DNA of 53,339 nucleotides. Source: Chloroflexota bacterium. GTDB lineage: Bacteria; Chloroflexota; Limnocylindria; Limnocylindrales; CSP1-4. Shown one piece after another: positions 44,225 through 52,881 of the stretch (within the stretch, counting starts at the first letter, position 1; each line of letters opens with the position of its first letter). The notes under the pieces were generated by a model. That model saw nothing but the letters and a program-made list of their open reading frames with translations, did no database searches and was not told the origin of the DNA. Position numbers and translations under genes: made by a program. The stretch lies in contig CAKKPP010000004.1 of the NCBI GenBank assembly GCA_919901745.1, positions 68,479-121,817 on the forward strand. The letters are read 5' to 3'.

Positions 44225-45634
44225 TCAGGTCGTGGGGATTCCCGCCTCGCGCAGCGCGTCGGGGAGCGGGCGGTGGAGCTCCACCGCCTTGATGAACCGG
44301 TCGATTAGCGTCCGCGACCCGACCACGCCGAGCTCGCTGAAGAGAAACCCGATCTTCTTCTTCTGGGTCGCAAGGATCTCACTCTTCGTGGCGAGATCCC
44401 AGAGATCGCGTTTGAGCGGGCCGATCGCCTTCTTGCGGGTCTTGTAGAGGAACTGCTCGTCGGACTCACCCTCGCCACGTTCGTCGGCGGCGTTCTCGCG
44501 ACACCACCCGGTGACCTCGGAGAGAAGTTCGGCCGGGAACGCCGGATGGTCGAAGAGCTGGTTCTGGAACCCCGTCGCGAGATGAATTTCGGCCGTCTCG
44601 GCCTCCCGGAAACGATGGAACAGATCGTCGGGCAGCGTGGACGCGCCGTGCTGGACGGCACCGGCAGCACCGTGCGCCCGCGCCACCTCGCCGAGGCGAC
44701 GGAGGACGTCGAAGTCCAGCTTGACCGCCGCGACACCGCCGTCGGGCAGCGGCACGCCACCGTGGCTTGTTCCCGTCTGGACGCTGACCTTGGACAGTCC
44801 GATGGCTCCATGCGCCTCGGCGTCGAGCTTGCGCCTGTAGCCCGCCAGGAACGCGCGCAGCTCCGCTTCGGTCGAGTTCTTCTTGCCGACCTCACCGATC
44901 TCACCGCCGACGCTGACAGTCACGCCATCGTGCTCGAGGGATCGGATCAATGCGGTCAACTCCGCGGCCCGGACGTAGTTCTCGCGCTGCTGCTCGTCGA
45001 GCGTCGGCTTCGAGAGGTCGACGAGCGTCGAGCTGTCGATGTCGATGTTGCGGTAGCCCGCGTCGAGCGCGAGGCGGCACGCACGCCGGATCTCCTCGGT
45101 CATCGTCTCGGGATCGGCCGCGTACTTCTTCGCGTTGAACTGGTAGTGGTCGCCCTGCAGGAAGACCGGCCGCTCCCAGCCCGCGGCGATCGCCCCGGCC
45201 AGGACGGACGTCGAGTAGTCGATCGGGCGCTGGTAGGTGTAGGTCTGCTCGCTCCGCGCCAGCTCGAGGATGACCGCGGCGTTGTCCGCCTCGGCCGCCG
45301 CCTCGTAGACGATCCGCGCCATGTCGAAGGTCTGGGCCCGGATGTTGATCGCCGGCACGGTGAACCCCGAGATCTCGCCGCGCGCCCGGGCCATGTACAG
45401 GTCGTGGATGCTGGCGGAGCGCGCGCCGGTGACCTGACTCGCCTCCCACACGATCCAGCGCGCGGCCTCCACCGTGGCCTCATCCGCCGAGAACGCGGCC
45501 GTCCACGCCAGGTCGCGGATGCCATCGGCGCGCAGCGCGGCGACGTCGTCGACGACGAGGCGGTCGCCCTCCACGTGGACGGTGCCCTGGAGACACGCGA
45601 GCAGATCGGCGACGGACTCGGCGACGTGGGGCAT
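44225..45634 (-). CDS. Class II fructose-bisphosphate aldolase-like protein, long form
   Basis: A 469-residue protein with the order of class II aldolase motifs: PVFLQGDHYQFN (zinc His region), IDIDSSTLVDLSKP, VSVGGEIGEVGKKNSTEAELRAFL, LSKVSVQTGTSHGGVPLPDGGVA and AVQHGASTLPDDLFHRF. Normal FbaA is about 300-360 residues; this one has an extra N-terminal region of about 90 residues and a long C-terminal Lys/Arg-rich helical tail (YKTRKKAIGPLKRDLWDLA). It may be a true aldolase for another ketose phosphate or a diverged relative. ATG at 45634 is chosen as the start of coherent homology; the frame is open upstream without support. TACCAT at 45680-45675 is a plausible -10. Confidence 0.72.
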   Translation of the reverse strand: MPHVAESVADLLACLQGTVHVEGDRLVVDDVAALRADGIRDLAWTAAFSADEATVEAARWIVWEASQVTGARSASIHDLYMARARGEISGFTVPAINIRAQTFDMARIVYEAAAEADNAAVILELARSEQTYTYQRPIDYSTSVLAGAIAAGWERPVFLQGDHYQFNAKKYAADPETMTEEIRRACRLALDAGYRNIDIDSSTLVDLSKPTLDEQQRENYVRAAELTALIRSLEHDGVTVSVGGEIGEVGKKNSTEAELRAFLAGYRRKLDAEAHGAIGLSKVSVQTGTSHGGVPLPDGGVAAVKLDFDVLRRLGEVARAHGAAGAVQHGASTLPDDLFHRFREAETAEIHLATGFQNQLFDHPAFPAELLSEVTGWCRENAADERGEGESDEQFLYKTRKKAIGPLKRDLWDLATKSEILATQKKKIGFLFSELGVVGSRTLIDRFIKAVELHRPLPDALREAGIPTT

Positions 45635-45674
45635 CGGTGAGTTGGCTCCTGGGCGGATCGATGACGACCCGCTC

Positions 45675-45680
45675 ATGGTA
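45675..45680 (-). promoter_or_regulatory. -10 box of the aldolase-like gene
   Basis: TACCAT on the minus strand, predicted start near 45668 and about 34 bases of leader containing AGGAG. Confidence 0.35.
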
Positions 45681-45693
45681 GCCGGGGTGGGCG

Positions 45694-46173
45694 TCAGGAG
45701 CCGGGCTTCACCACCATCAGGAAGATGATCGAGACGATCAGCAGCAGCAGGATCAACCCGCTTCCCCGGACCTTGGCCGCTGTCGCGAGGAACTCCGGAG
45801 GAGGGCCCCCGGTTGCGCCGGCGGGCGGGGGCGTCGACGTCATCTCGATCATCCGCTTGAGCAACGGGGTCTGGAACCCGAGGGAGATCGTGAGCGCGGC
45901 CGCGTACAGGACGATTGCGACGAGGAGCCAGAGCTTCTCGAACGGGTTGATCTGCTCGATGCCGACCAGCGCGAGGCCGGTCACGCCCTGGAAGATCGCC
46001 AGGGGAATCACGATCCTGCCGCTGATCGCCTTGGTCACGCGCAACGCGAAGTTCGCGTGCATCGGCTCCGTGGCCGCCATCGTGCCGATGAGTCTGAAGG
46101 TGAAGGTCGGACCGAAGGCCACGACCGCTCCTCCGATATGCAGCAGCAGGATCCACGGGAACAGGGCTTCCAT
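45694..46173 (-). CDS. DUF2269-type integral membrane protein
   Basis: A 159-residue membrane protein with four hydrophobic spans: FPWILLLHIGGAVVAFGPTFTF at the start (family-typical His in the first span), IVIPLAIFQGVTGLALVGI, LWLLVAIVLYAAALTISLG and GLILLLLIVSIIFLMVV. ATG at 46173 has AGGAGG 5 bases upstream. TATCCT at 46246-46241 could be its -10. Function unknown. Confidence 0.78.
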   Translation of the reverse strand: MEALFPWILLLHIGGAVVAFGPTFTFRLIGTMAATEPMHANFALRVTKAISGRIVIPLAIFQGVTGLALVGIEQINPFEKLWLLVAIVLYAAALTISLGFQTPLLKRMIEMTSTPPPAGATGGPPPEFLATAAKVRGSGLILLLLIVSIIFLMVVKPGS

Positions 46174-46284
46174 CTGAACCTCCTGGTCGGGACGCGGCAT
46201 GGTCGGCCGTGGTGGCCGGCGCATGATCGAGGGGCACTCAGGATACAGACCGTGTCGGGCGCAGGCGGGCCTCCCCGCGCGCCG

Positions 46285-46794
46285 TCAATGCGGTCCGGCC
46301 GCCATCGACTCGAGCTGGTCGATCCGGGATTGGTGCTCGAGCTCGAAATCGCCCGCCTTCCGACCTACGACCGCTGCGAGCTCCGGAATCACGCCCCACG
46401 CGAAGTGCTCGAACCGTCCGATGCGAGCGTCCCAGGTCGCCAGGACGGCGGGGCCCTGGGTGCGGACATGGCCGGCACCATCTCGGAGGGGCGGCCGCAC
46501 CCAGTGCGCCGCCGACAGCCGACCCCCGTCGACGACGAGGACGACGCCGAGCAGGGGCTTCTCCATGGTCGTCCCGGCCATGACGGCATCGAGCGAACCG
46601 CCGGCCAGGACCGAGACCGGACGCACCAGGTCCTCGAGCCCCCGCGCGAGCGCCTCGGCGTCCGAAGGGTCCTCCGCTGCGACGTGGACCGGCAGCCCAC
46701 CCTCGGCGAGGATCCAGACGAGGGCGGCCAACTCCGCGTCGAGCGCACCGCTGCGGAGCAATCGTGCCAGTGCCGGAAATGACGTCGCGACCAT
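46285..46794 (-). CDS. Hypothetical protein
   Basis: A 169-residue protein not matched to a family by eye. It is acidic to neutral, alternating helix and strand (LVWILAEGGLPVHVAAEDPSD, LLGVVLVVDGGRLSAAHWV), without signal or membrane span; MAGTTMEKPLLGVVLVVD could be a nucleotide- or ligand-binding strand-turn. ATG at 46794 lies 11 bases after the upstream SDR stop; the open frame reaching upstream into the SDR gene is only the antisense-frame shadow. Weak ribosome binding site. Confidence 0.6.
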   Translation of the reverse strand: MVATSFPALARLLRSGALDAELAALVWILAEGGLPVHVAAEDPSDAEALARGLEDLVRPVSVLAGGSLDAVMAGTTMEKPLLGVVLVVDGGRLSAAHWVRPPLRDGAGHVRTQGPAVLATWDARIGRFEHFAWGVIPELAAVVGRKAGDFELEHQSRIDQLESMAAGPH

Positions 46795-46805
46795 GGAGCT
46801 TTGGC

Positions 46806-47600
46806 TCAGTAGCCGGCGGTGAGGCCGAAGTCGATCGAGATGGCCGCGCCCGTGATCGGGGTCGCCCGGTCCGACGCGAGAAAGGCGATCAGCTCCGCGA
46901 CCTCGTCGGGACGGATGAAGCGCGGCGGCCGTTGCGGGTACGCGGCAAGGAGGTCCTGGAGGTAGCGCTCCGGATCGCCGCCACCGAATGTCTCCGCCTG
47001 GTAGCGGATCATCGGCGAGTCGACGTCGCCCGGACAGACGGCGTTCACCCTGATGCCGCGCTCCGCCAGCTCCACGGCAAGCGCCTTGGTCAGGACCGTG
47101 ACGCCTCCCTTGCTGGCGCAGTAGATCGCGGCGCCCTTGTTGCCCCACAGACCCGCGTCCGACGACAGGTTGACGATGCAGCCGCGGGTCGCCTCGAGCG
47201 CCGGGATCGCGTGCCGGCACATCTGGAACGTGCCCTTGAGGTTGACGTCGATGACCCGGTCCCAATCGGCCTCGGTCATCGTGTCCGTCGGGCCCTCGAC
47301 CCAGACCCCCGCACTGTTGACGAGGACGTCGAGGCGACCGAAGCGATCCAGCGTGCGCGCGATAGCGGCGGCACAGGCATCGAACGAGCGAACGTCCGTC
47401 AACACGGCCATGGCGACCTGCTCCCCACCGAGCGAGGCGACGGCCGCACCGAGCCCCGATTCGTCGACATCGACCAGGGCGACCCGCAAGCCATCCCGGA
47501 CGAACCGCTCGGCCGTCGCGCGCCCGATCCCGCTCGCGCCGCCGGTCACGACGGCGACGCGCATGGGCGTCGGCCCGGGCTGTGTGCCGCCGTCGTCCAT
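46806..47600 (-). CDS. Short-chain dehydrogenase/reductase (second of tandem pair)
   Basis: A 264-residue classical SDR. Cofactor motif VVTGGASGIGRA (about 20), VDVDESGLG after beta 2 (Asp suggests NAD preference), LVNSAGVW, catalytic Ser in NLSSDAGLW and YCASKGG (Tyr/Lys). The C-terminal PITGAAISIDFG is usual. ATG at 47600 overlaps the stop of the upstream SDR as TGATG, so translation is coupled. Confidence 0.88.
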   Translation of the reverse strand: MDDGGTQPGPTPMRVAVVTGGASGIGRATAERFVRDGLRVALVDVDESGLGAAVASLGGEQVAMAVLTDVRSFDACAAAIARTLDRFGRLDVLVNSAGVWVEGPTDTMTEADWDRVIDVNLKGTFQMCRHAIPALEATRGCIVNLSSDAGLWGNKGAAIYCASKGGVTVLTKALAVELAERGIRVNAVCPGDVDSPMIRYQAETFGGGDPERYLQDLLAAYPQRPPRFIRPDEVAELIAFLASDRATPITGAAISIDFGLTAGY

Positions 47601-48406
47601 CAGTACCATGCCTCCGACGGTCCCTTGAACTCCTGGATCGTGTTTCCTCCGTCGACCACGATCCCCTGCCCGGTCACGTACGAGGCGCCCTGCGACGTGA
47701 GGAACGCGATGACCTCGGCGACTTCGGCTGGCGAACCGGATCGACCGAGCGGCGTGTTCCGGCCCCCGATCGCTTCTTCGGGAAGCTGCGAAGCTGTCGC
47801 GATCCAGCCCGGCAAGACGGCGTTCACGGTCACGCCGGCACCACCCACCTCGATCGCCAGGCCGCGCATCAGTCCGAGGATCCCCGCCTTGGCCGCGCCG
47901 TACACCGCGGAGCCTGGATTGCTGACCAGCGGTCCGGTCACCGACGACACGAAGACGATCCGGCCGGCGTGGCTTCGCAGGATTGTCGGAAGAGCGGCAC
48001 GAGTGACCGAGGCCGCGATCCCGAGGTTGCGGGCGATCCCGCGGTCCCACTCGCCCGATGTCATCTCGGCGAAGGTGGATGACTCCTCCTCGCCTCCGAG
48101 GGCGACCATGCCGGCGTTGTTGACGAGGACATCGAGGCGCCCGCCGTGGGCTTCGAGGACCGCCGAGACGATCCGTGCGGGCTCGCCTGCGACCATGAGG
48201 TCACCGACGTGTCCGGTCGCCACGATCCCCTGCTCGACCAACTCCGCCACGCGTTCGTTGATCCGCTCCGTGGTCGAGGCGAGGGCGACCGCGGCTCCCG
48301 CCCGGCCGAGGAGCTTCGCGGTCGCGAACCCGATGCCATCCGGGCTGCCGGCACCCGTGATCAGTGCGACGCTCGAACGCATCGGTTGGGGTCCATCGCG
48401 ATCCAT
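47600..48406 (-). CDS. Short-chain dehydrogenase/reductase (first of tandem pair)
   Basis: A 268-residue SDR with cofactor loop [16 protein letters not shown] (a two-residue insert compared with TGxxxGIG), LVNNAGMV, Ser in VFVSSVTGP and YGAAKAG as the catalytic Tyr/Lys. [13 protein letters not shown] ends the fold. Two starts are possible: ATG at 48415 and ATG at 48406. The second is preferred because a TACGAT lies 7 bases upstream of it, the arrangement of other leaderless genes here. It is divergent from the luciferase-like gene. Confidence 0.85.
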   Translation of the reverse strand: MDRDGPQPMRSSVALITGAGSPDGIGFATAKLLGRAGAAVALASTTERINERVAELVEQGIVATGHVGDLMVAGEPARIVSAVLEAHGGRLDVLVNNAGMVALGGEEESSTFAEMTSGEWDRGIARNLGIAASVTRAALPTILRSHAGRIVFVSSVTGPLVSNPGSAVYGAAKAGILGLMRGLAIEVGGAGVTVNAVLPGWIATASQLPEEAIGGRNTPLGRSGSPAEVAEVIAFLTSQGASYVTGQGIVVDGGNTIQEFKGPSEAWY

Positions 48407-48413
48407 GTCCGTC

Positions 48414-48419
48414 ATCGTA
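48414..48419 (-). promoter_or_regulatory. Leaderless-type -10 box for the first SDR gene
   Basis: TACGAT on the minus strand ends 7 bases before the ATG at 48406. It overlaps the alternative ATG at 48415, which would then be untranscribed. Confidence 0.4.
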
Positions 48420-48434
48420 CGCGGGGCCGCCGGC

Positions 48435-48440
48435 TACCAT
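48435..48440 (+). promoter_or_regulatory. Leaderless-type -10 box for the luciferase-like gene
   Basis: TACCAT ends 7 bases before the ATG at 48448; no ribosome binding site. The two divergent -10 boxes of this region are only 15 bases apart. Confidence 0.45.
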
Positions 48441-48447
48441 TCGATCC

Positions 48448-49515
48448 ATGCCACCATTCGAGATCGGCCTGTACACCTTCGGCGACATCACCCCCGATCC
48501 GGCGGCTGGCCGGCAGATCACCCCGGCTGAGCGGCTGCGCGACGTCGTGGACGAGGCGCGCCTCGCCGACGAGGTCGGCCTCGATGTCTTCGCGGTCGGC
48601 GAGCACCACCGGCCGGACTTCCCGATCTCGGCGCCGGCCGTCGTCCTGGCCGCGATCGCTGAGCGGACGACGCGGATCCGCCTGTCGAGCGCGGTCAACG
48701 TCCTGTCGTCGGACGATCCGGTGCGGGTCTTCCAGGAGTTCTCGACCGTGGATCTCCTCTCCGGCGGGCGCGCCGAGATCATGGCCGGGCGCGGCTCGTT
48801 CACCGAGTCCTTCCCGCTGTTCGGCTACGACCTCCACGACTACGACAGCCTGTTCGCCGAGAAGCTCGAGATGCTGCTGGCCCTCCGCGCGTCCGAGCGG
48901 ATCACCTGGTCCGGCAGGCACCGGGCGCCCATCGAGGATCGCGGCGTCTACCCGCGGCCGATCCAGGATCCCCTCCCGATCTGGGTCGCGGTCGGCGGAA
49001 CGCCACAGTCGGCGGTCCGGACCGGGTTGCTCGGCCTGCCGATGGCGCTCGCGATCATCGGGGGTGAGCCGGCCCGCTTTGCCCCGTTCGCGGAACTCCA
49101 TCGACGGGCCGCCGCGCAGGCCGGCCACGGCCACATGCCGATGAGCATCAACTCGCACGGCTTCCTCGCGGACGACTCGCAGGCCGCTTCGGACGCCGCC
49201 TGGCCGGCGACAAAGGCGATGACCGATCGGATCGGACGGGAGCGCGGCTGGTCGCCGGTCACGCGCGAGGCCTACGAAGCGGGTCACGGCCTCCACGGTG
49301 CGACCTTCACCGGAAGCCCCGCGCAGGTCATCGAGAAGATCCTGTACCAGCACGAGATCTTCGGCCACGAGCGGTTCCTGATGCAGTTCATCGTCGGCTC
49401 GCTGCCGCACCCGCAGGTCATGCGCGCGATCGAGCTGTTCGGAACCGAGGTGGCACCGATCGTCCGTGCGGAGATCGCGCGACGCACGTCCTCCGAGGCG
49501 GTCGCCGCCGACTGA
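48448..49515 (+). CDS. Luciferase-like (LLM class) flavin-dependent monooxygenase
   Basis: A 355-residue TIM-barrel flavoprotein using reduced FMN or F420. Family features are [82 protein letters not shown] and [15 protein letters not shown]. Substrate unknown. The upstream open frame is discarded since homology begins at this ATG. Confidence 0.9.
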   Translation: MPPFEIGLYTFGDITPDPAAGRQITPAERLRDVVDEARLADEVGLDVFAVGEHHRPDFPISAPAVVLAAIAERTTRIRLSSAVNVLSSDDPVRVFQEFSTVDLLSGGRAEIMAGRGSFTESFPLFGYDLHDYDSLFAEKLEMLLALRASERITWSGRHRAPIEDRGVYPRPIQDPLPIWVAVGGTPQSAVRTGLLGLPMALAIIGGEPARFAPFAELHRRAAAQAGHGHMPMSINSHGFLADDSQAASDAAWPATKAMTDRIGRERGWSPVTREAYEAGHGLHGATFTGSPAQVIEKILYQHEIFGHERFLMQFIVGSLPHPQVMRAIELFGTEVAPIVRAEIARRTSSEAVAAD

Positions 49516-49518
49516 CGG

Positions 49519-49550
49519 ACCGGCGGGTTCGGCCGGCGGGTTCGGCCGGC
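49519..49550. repeat. Short direct repeat between convergent genes
   Basis: CGGCGGGTTCGGC occurs twice in tandem between the luciferase-like gene and the DUF2652 gene. It could form weak hairpins on both strands. Confidence 0.5.
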
Positions 49551-49555
49551 GGTCG

Positions 49556-50734
49556 TCAGCCGACGATCACCAGCGGCTGGATCCCGGAAAGGGGACCATC
49601 CGGCCTGGGCCCAGCCAGCTCGGGCTCGGGGCCGCGGTTCGTCTCACGTGCCTGGAGTTCGGCGTCGAGCTGGGCGATGAGGCTTGGGAGGCTCGACCGG
49701 AGGGCCTGCCCGTACGCCGCCCCGAGGTCCTTCGCGAGCGCCTGCTCCCGGCGGGCCTTCGGCGCAGCGAACCGGAAATGGATCGTCGTGCCCGCCGTGC
49801 CCGGCTCCAGCTCGATGGTGTGGAGCAGCTTCAGCAGACCGGCGGGGGTATCGAGAATCGTCCGGTCGGTGACGTAGTCGTACGGGCGCCAGTCGAGGAT
49901 CTCCTCGATGACGGCGTCCCTGCCGTGCATGCAGTGGTTGGCCGAGCCGAGCCCGCGCCGTCCGCCGGGCGCACCCTTGATCTCGACCTCGGTCACCCAG
50001 GGCTGCCACGTCATCCGCTGGCCGGGCTTCGTGAGGAATTCCCAAGCCACCTGCGGTGGCACGTTCGTCGGCACCGAGATGGTGAGGATGGACTCTTCCG
50101 GGGAAACGAACACGCGCTCGCGGGCCTCTTCCTCCTGCCATCGACGCTCGAGGTCGTGTGCCCACGCCGGCACGTCGCCGATCCGATCGTAGGTCTCCGT
50201 GTGCTCGCGCATCCCGAGCGCGGCCGGGTCGATGCCGGAAGCATCGATGCACCGCTGGCTCATCAGGGCGTAGGCGCTCATGCCCAGCTTCTCGACTACG
50301 TCGTTCTTGAGCAGCCGGTGCACGACGATCACGTCGGACCCCAGGAGCTCCTGCCGGCCGGCGACCTTCTGCATGATGGCGCTGCCGTGATGGACGACGA
50401 ACTTGAGGTCGAGATCCGGGATCCGCACGCACGCGTCGCACTCGCACGACGTCGCCTGGCGGACGTCACGGCGGCGCCGGCGGAACCCGAAGTAGCAGCG
50501 CTCGATCGTGTCGAGGAGCATCGACCCGTCGATCGTCTCGCCCGTCATGAACGTGAAGGCGGCGTCGCCCTCGAGTTTGGCCAGCCGGAAGTTCGGCCGG
50601 AGCGCGGTCACGATGGCGCCGACGAGGTCCGCGAGGATGTCCTGGGCGTGGTCCAGCTCGACGTCGGCGAGATAGCCCGTGTACCCGGAGATGTCGGCGA
50701 TCAGGAAGCAGGTGGGTTGCGCGGCTGAGAGCAT
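49556..50734 (-). CDS. DUF2652 (cyclase-like) domain fused to SRPBCC domain
   Basis: A 392-residue fusion. Residues 5-170 match DUF2652, related to class III nucleotide cyclases: FLIADISGYTGYL with D14 and RLAKLEGDAAFTF with D57 keep the two metal-Asp positions. A CECDAC cluster (about 97-102) follows. Residues about 215-350 form an SRPBCC/START-type lipid- or polyketide-binding domain (TNVPPQVAWEFLTKPGQRMTWQPWVTEVEI). No classic catalytic Lys/Asn-Arg set of cyclases is obvious, so ligand sensing rather than cAMP synthesis is likely. GAGGGG precedes the ATG, and TATAGT at 50778-50773 is the probable -10. Confidence 0.82.
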   Translation of the reverse strand: MLSAAQPTCFLIADISGYTGYLADVELDHAQDILADLVGAIVTALRPNFRLAKLEGDAAFTFMTGETIDGSMLLDTIERCYFGFRRRRRDVRQATSCECDACVRIPDLDLKFVVHHGSAIMQKVAGRQELLGSDVIVVHRLLKNDVVEKLGMSAYALMSQRCIDASGIDPAALGMREHTETYDRIGDVPAWAHDLERRWQEEEARERVFVSPEESILTISVPTNVPPQVAWEFLTKPGQRMTWQPWVTEVEIKGAPGGRRGLGSANHCMHGRDAVIEEILDWRPYDYVTDRTILDTPAGLLKLLHTIELEPGTAGTTIHFRFAAPKARREQALAKDLGAAYGQALRSSLPSLIAQLDAELQARETNRGPEPELAGPRPDGPLSGIQPLVIVG

Positions 50735-50772
50735 CGTCCCCTCGGAAGAGGCGCGAAATGGCGACGGGCATC

Positions 50773-50778
50773 ACTATA
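50773..50778 (-). promoter_or_regulatory. -10 box of the DUF2652-SRPBCC gene
   Basis: TATAGT on the minus strand, predicted start near 50766 with about 32 bases of leader. Confidence 0.45.
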
Positions 50779-50823
50779 CGGCCGGCACACGAGTCGTCGT
50801 CGCTTCAGGGGAACCCGGGATCG

Positions 50824-50829
50824 TATCCT
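50824..50829 (+). promoter_or_regulatory. Leaderless-type -10 box before the GNAT fragment
   Basis: TATCCT ends 7 bases before the GTG at 50837. The promoter seems to have survived the decay of the gene. Confidence 0.4.
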
Positions 50830-50836
50830 TTCGCCC

Positions 50837-50989
50837 GTGGGGCTCCAGATCGTTCCCCTGATACCCGAGACGTGGAACGCCCTCGCCGAGATGTTTCGCG
50901 AGGGCGGCGATCCGCGCTGGTGCTGGCGCGAGCATGGATCTAGGACCGAACCGCGTCGTCTCGGGCGTAGTCGTCGGCTAGAGTGCTAG
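50837..50989 (+). pseudogene. GNAT acetyltransferase 5' fragment
   Basis: The reading frame gives IVPLIPETWNALAEMF and then PRWCW, matching the start of the GNAT gene at 53089 (IVPLTAETWEAFAADF, NWCWCQFW). After about residue 30 the similarity stops and the frame ends at a TAG formed across the left end of the insertion element. Joining the flanks without the element also gives a stop (TAA), so the gene was already broken before insertion. Confidence 0.6.
50980..50987. repeat. Target-site duplication, left copy
   Basis: AGAGTGCT, identical to 52882-52889, flanks the insertion element. Eight bases is the size reported for IS1595-family elements. Confidence 0.9.
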
Positions 50990-51026
50990 TGCTTACCCCG
51001 TTGCGTCAGCAGACCACTACATGTAG
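50988..51026 (+). repeat. Left terminal inverted repeat of the insertion sequence
   Basis: Begins AGTGCTTACC and ends with the 10-bp palindrome CTACATGTAG (51017-51026). It pairs with the right end with five mismatches in 39. Confidence 0.92.
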
Positions 51027-51035
51027 GGTCGAGTC

Positions 51036-51992
51036 ATGGCCCGACCAGACTTCCCTCTCTCGCTTCGCGCGTTCCAACTTGCATTCCCTGACGATGAGGC
51101 CTGTGCCCGGTACCTTGCCGCCTGCCGATGGCCCGACGGCTTCCGTTGTCCAAGATGTGGGAACGATCGCGCGTACTTCCTGACCTCTCACCAGCGATGG
51201 CAGTGTGCGTCGCCCAAGTGCCGCCACCAAACGTCGCTCACGTCCGGCACGATCCTGCAACGCTCGAAGGTCCCGCTGACGACCTGGTTCTGGGCGGCCT
51301 ACCTGGTGACGACGGACAAGCGCGGGGTCTCGGCCAGTCACATCGAGCGGCAACTCGACCTCAGTTATGACGCCGCCTGGCTGTTGCTGCACAAGTTGCG
51401 TCGGGCAATGGTCGTACGGGACCGCGAGAAGTTGAGCGGGACGATCGAGATGGACGAGACATGGGTCGGCGGTCCCCAGGCTGGACTCCGGGGAAGCCGT
51501 CAACTCAAGGGCCGCAAGGCGGCCCTCGTGATCGTCGCCGTGGAGCGTCGGGGCACGGGTTCGGGACGCGTTCGCATGGAGGTCATCCCGGACTTCACGC
51601 AGGACACGATGACCGAGTTCGCGCTTCGCAACATCGAAGTCGGCTCGACGATCGTGAGCGACAAGATGCCGGGCTTTGACCGCCTGCCGAAGGTCGGCTA
51701 CGCGCATCAGCCGGCCAAGCAAGGGAACATCCGGAAGGGAGCGGTCCACGTCGTCCCACTTGCGGATCGAGCCATGGGGAACATGAAGCAGTGGCTCCTC
51801 GGTACATTTCACGGCGTCAGTCGCCCGCAACTCCAGGCATACCTCGACGAGTTCGTCTTCCGCCACAACCGCCGCGGCAATCCGCAGTTGGCATTCCAGA
51901 CCCTGCTTGGCCTGGGGGCCAATCGGGCACCCGTTCCTCTGTCCGTTGTGCGAGGGGCGACCGATCTTCCGCAGTACCCGATCTCGTCCTAG
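51036..51992 (+). CDS. IS1595-family transposase (ISXO2-like DDE domain)
   Basis: A 318-residue transposase. The N-terminal zinc ribbon has C38, C41, C57 and C62 (FRCPRCGNDRAYF...WQCASPKCRHQTS). A helical segment follows (FWAAYLVTTDKRGVSASHIERQLDLSY is split by the linker), then the DDE nuclease domain: D140 in IEMDETWVGG, D209 in STIVSDKMPGF and E272 in YLDEFVFRHNRR. Full length with no frameshift. ATG at 51036 sits 9 bases after the left inverted repeat with a weak AGGG upstream. Acts in cis on the inverted repeats to move the element. Confidence 0.95.
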   Translation: MARPDFPLSLRAFQLAFPDDEACARYLAACRWPDGFRCPRCGNDRAYFLTSHQRWQCASPKCRHQTSLTSGTILQRSKVPLTTWFWAAYLVTTDKRGVSASHIERQLDLSYDAAWLLLHKLRRAMVVRDREKLSGTIEMDETWVGGPQAGLRGSRQLKGRKAALVIVAVERRGTGSGRVRMEVIPDFTQDTMTEFALRNIEVGSTIVSDKMPGFDRLPKVGYAHQPAKQGNIRKGAVHVVPLADRAMGNMKQWLLGTFHGVSRPQLQAYLDEFVFRHNRRGNPQLAFQTLLGLGANRAPVPLSVVRGATDLPQYPISS

Positions 51993-52008
51993 TTAGGGGG
52001 AGCCGTAG

Positions 52009-52842
52009 ATGAATGACTCGACCTTCTGGCGACTGCTCGATGAACTTGATTGGGATCAGCAGGGGAACGACGACCGGGTCGTCGCACCGGTTCTCCGGGC
52101 GCTAACGAGGCTCCCGCAGAAGGAGATCGAGTCCTTCCAGCAGATCCTCGCCCGCAAGTTGTATGCGCTCGATGGTCGGGCATGGGCGCGCGAGATCGGA
52201 TCCGGTTGGTGGGGCGGCACGAATCCTGTCTCCGTCGATGAGTTTCTCTATGCGCGCTGCGCCGCCCTCACCAATGGCCGTGAGCAGTACGAGGCACTGC
52301 TCCGAGACCCAACGCAGATGCCGAAGGACCTGGAGTTCGAGTCGTTGCTCTACATCGCCCCGAAGGCATGGGAAGCGACGACCGGTAAGGAATGGGGCCT
52401 GGTCACTGATGTGTCCTACGAGACCTATTCCAACCGGGCCGGTTGGCCGCCTGCGGACCCGGAGCCGGAGGTACCGCATGCGCGGCCGAGGGGACAGGTT
52501 CAGGGAATCGTTCGATGGGAGCACGGCAAACACGCGACGCGGCGTCTGATCCGCGCCTTGATCAAAGGCGAGATCGAGCACCCTGTCCTGAGCGCGTATT
52601 TGGCTGAGACGGGACGGGTTCTAGTGATGACCCCTGGGTCGGGAGTCGAGCCGCCGCACGAGCCTGACCAGCCCAAGCGTGGGCCTGCGCCGCCATGGCG
52701 CGCTGCGATCCGGTTGTGGACCGTCGAAGCCGGGCGTGAGGATCGTCAGCCTTCAGGCCTCCAGGCAGTGATCGAACTGCGCCGCGTGAGCCCGAGTGAA
52801 GTGTCCGCAGATCTCGTAGCAGTGGAGCCGATTTCCGGCTGA
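52009..52842 (+). CDS. DUF4240-family protein carried as IS passenger
   Basis: A 277-residue protein. The N-terminal 140 residues match DUF4240 in pattern: FWRLLDELDWDQQGNDD, VLRALTRLPQKEIESFQQILARKLYALDGRAWA, SVDEFLYARCAALTNGREQYEALLRDP and PKDLEFESLLYIAPKAWEATTGKEW. The C-terminal half (Pro/Arg-rich linker, then WRAAIRLWTVEAG and a beta-rich end) is not recognised. ATG follows AGGGGGAG and the gene is coexpressed with the transposase. DUF4240 occurs elsewhere next to WGR-type domains; a role in transposition, regulation or host fitness is open. Confidence 0.8.
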   Translation: MNDSTFWRLLDELDWDQQGNDDRVVAPVLRALTRLPQKEIESFQQILARKLYALDGRAWAREIGSGWWGGTNPVSVDEFLYARCAALTNGREQYEALLRDPTQMPKDLEFESLLYIAPKAWEATTGKEWGLVTDVSYETYSNRAGWPPADPEPEVPHARPRGQVQGIVRWEHGKHATRRLIRALIKGEIEHPVLSAYLAETGRVLVMTPGSGVEPPHEPDQPKRGPAPPWRAAIRLWTVEAGREDRQPSGLQAVIELRRVSPSEVSADLVAVEPISG

Positions 52843-52881
52843 CTACATGTAGTGGTGTGCTGACATAACGTGGTAAGTACT
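52843..52881 (-). repeat. Right terminal inverted repeat of the insertion sequence
   Basis: Inverted copy of 50988-51026, with the palindrome CTACATGTAG at 52843-52852 directly after the passenger stop codon (52840-52842). Confidence 0.92.

Larger units (their letters stand above)
50988..52881 (+). mobile_element. Complete IS1595-family insertion sequence with DUF4240 passenger gene
   Basis: The element is 1,894 bp long, bounded by 39-bp terminal inverted repeats (34 of 39 positions identical) and an 8-bp target duplication. It contains an intact ISXO2-like DDE transposase and, 16 bases downstream in the same direction, an intact passenger gene whose stop codon directly touches the right inverted repeat. 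All parts look functional, which suggests recent insertion. Confidence 0.92.

Noticed and set aside
45635..46237. 201-codon upstream extension of the aldolase-like gene
   Set aside because: It overlaps the DUF2269 gene in another frame and lacks homology.
46795..47265. Upstream extension of the hypothetical gene at 46285
   Set aside because: It overlaps the SDR gene on the same strand in another frame and has shadow composition.
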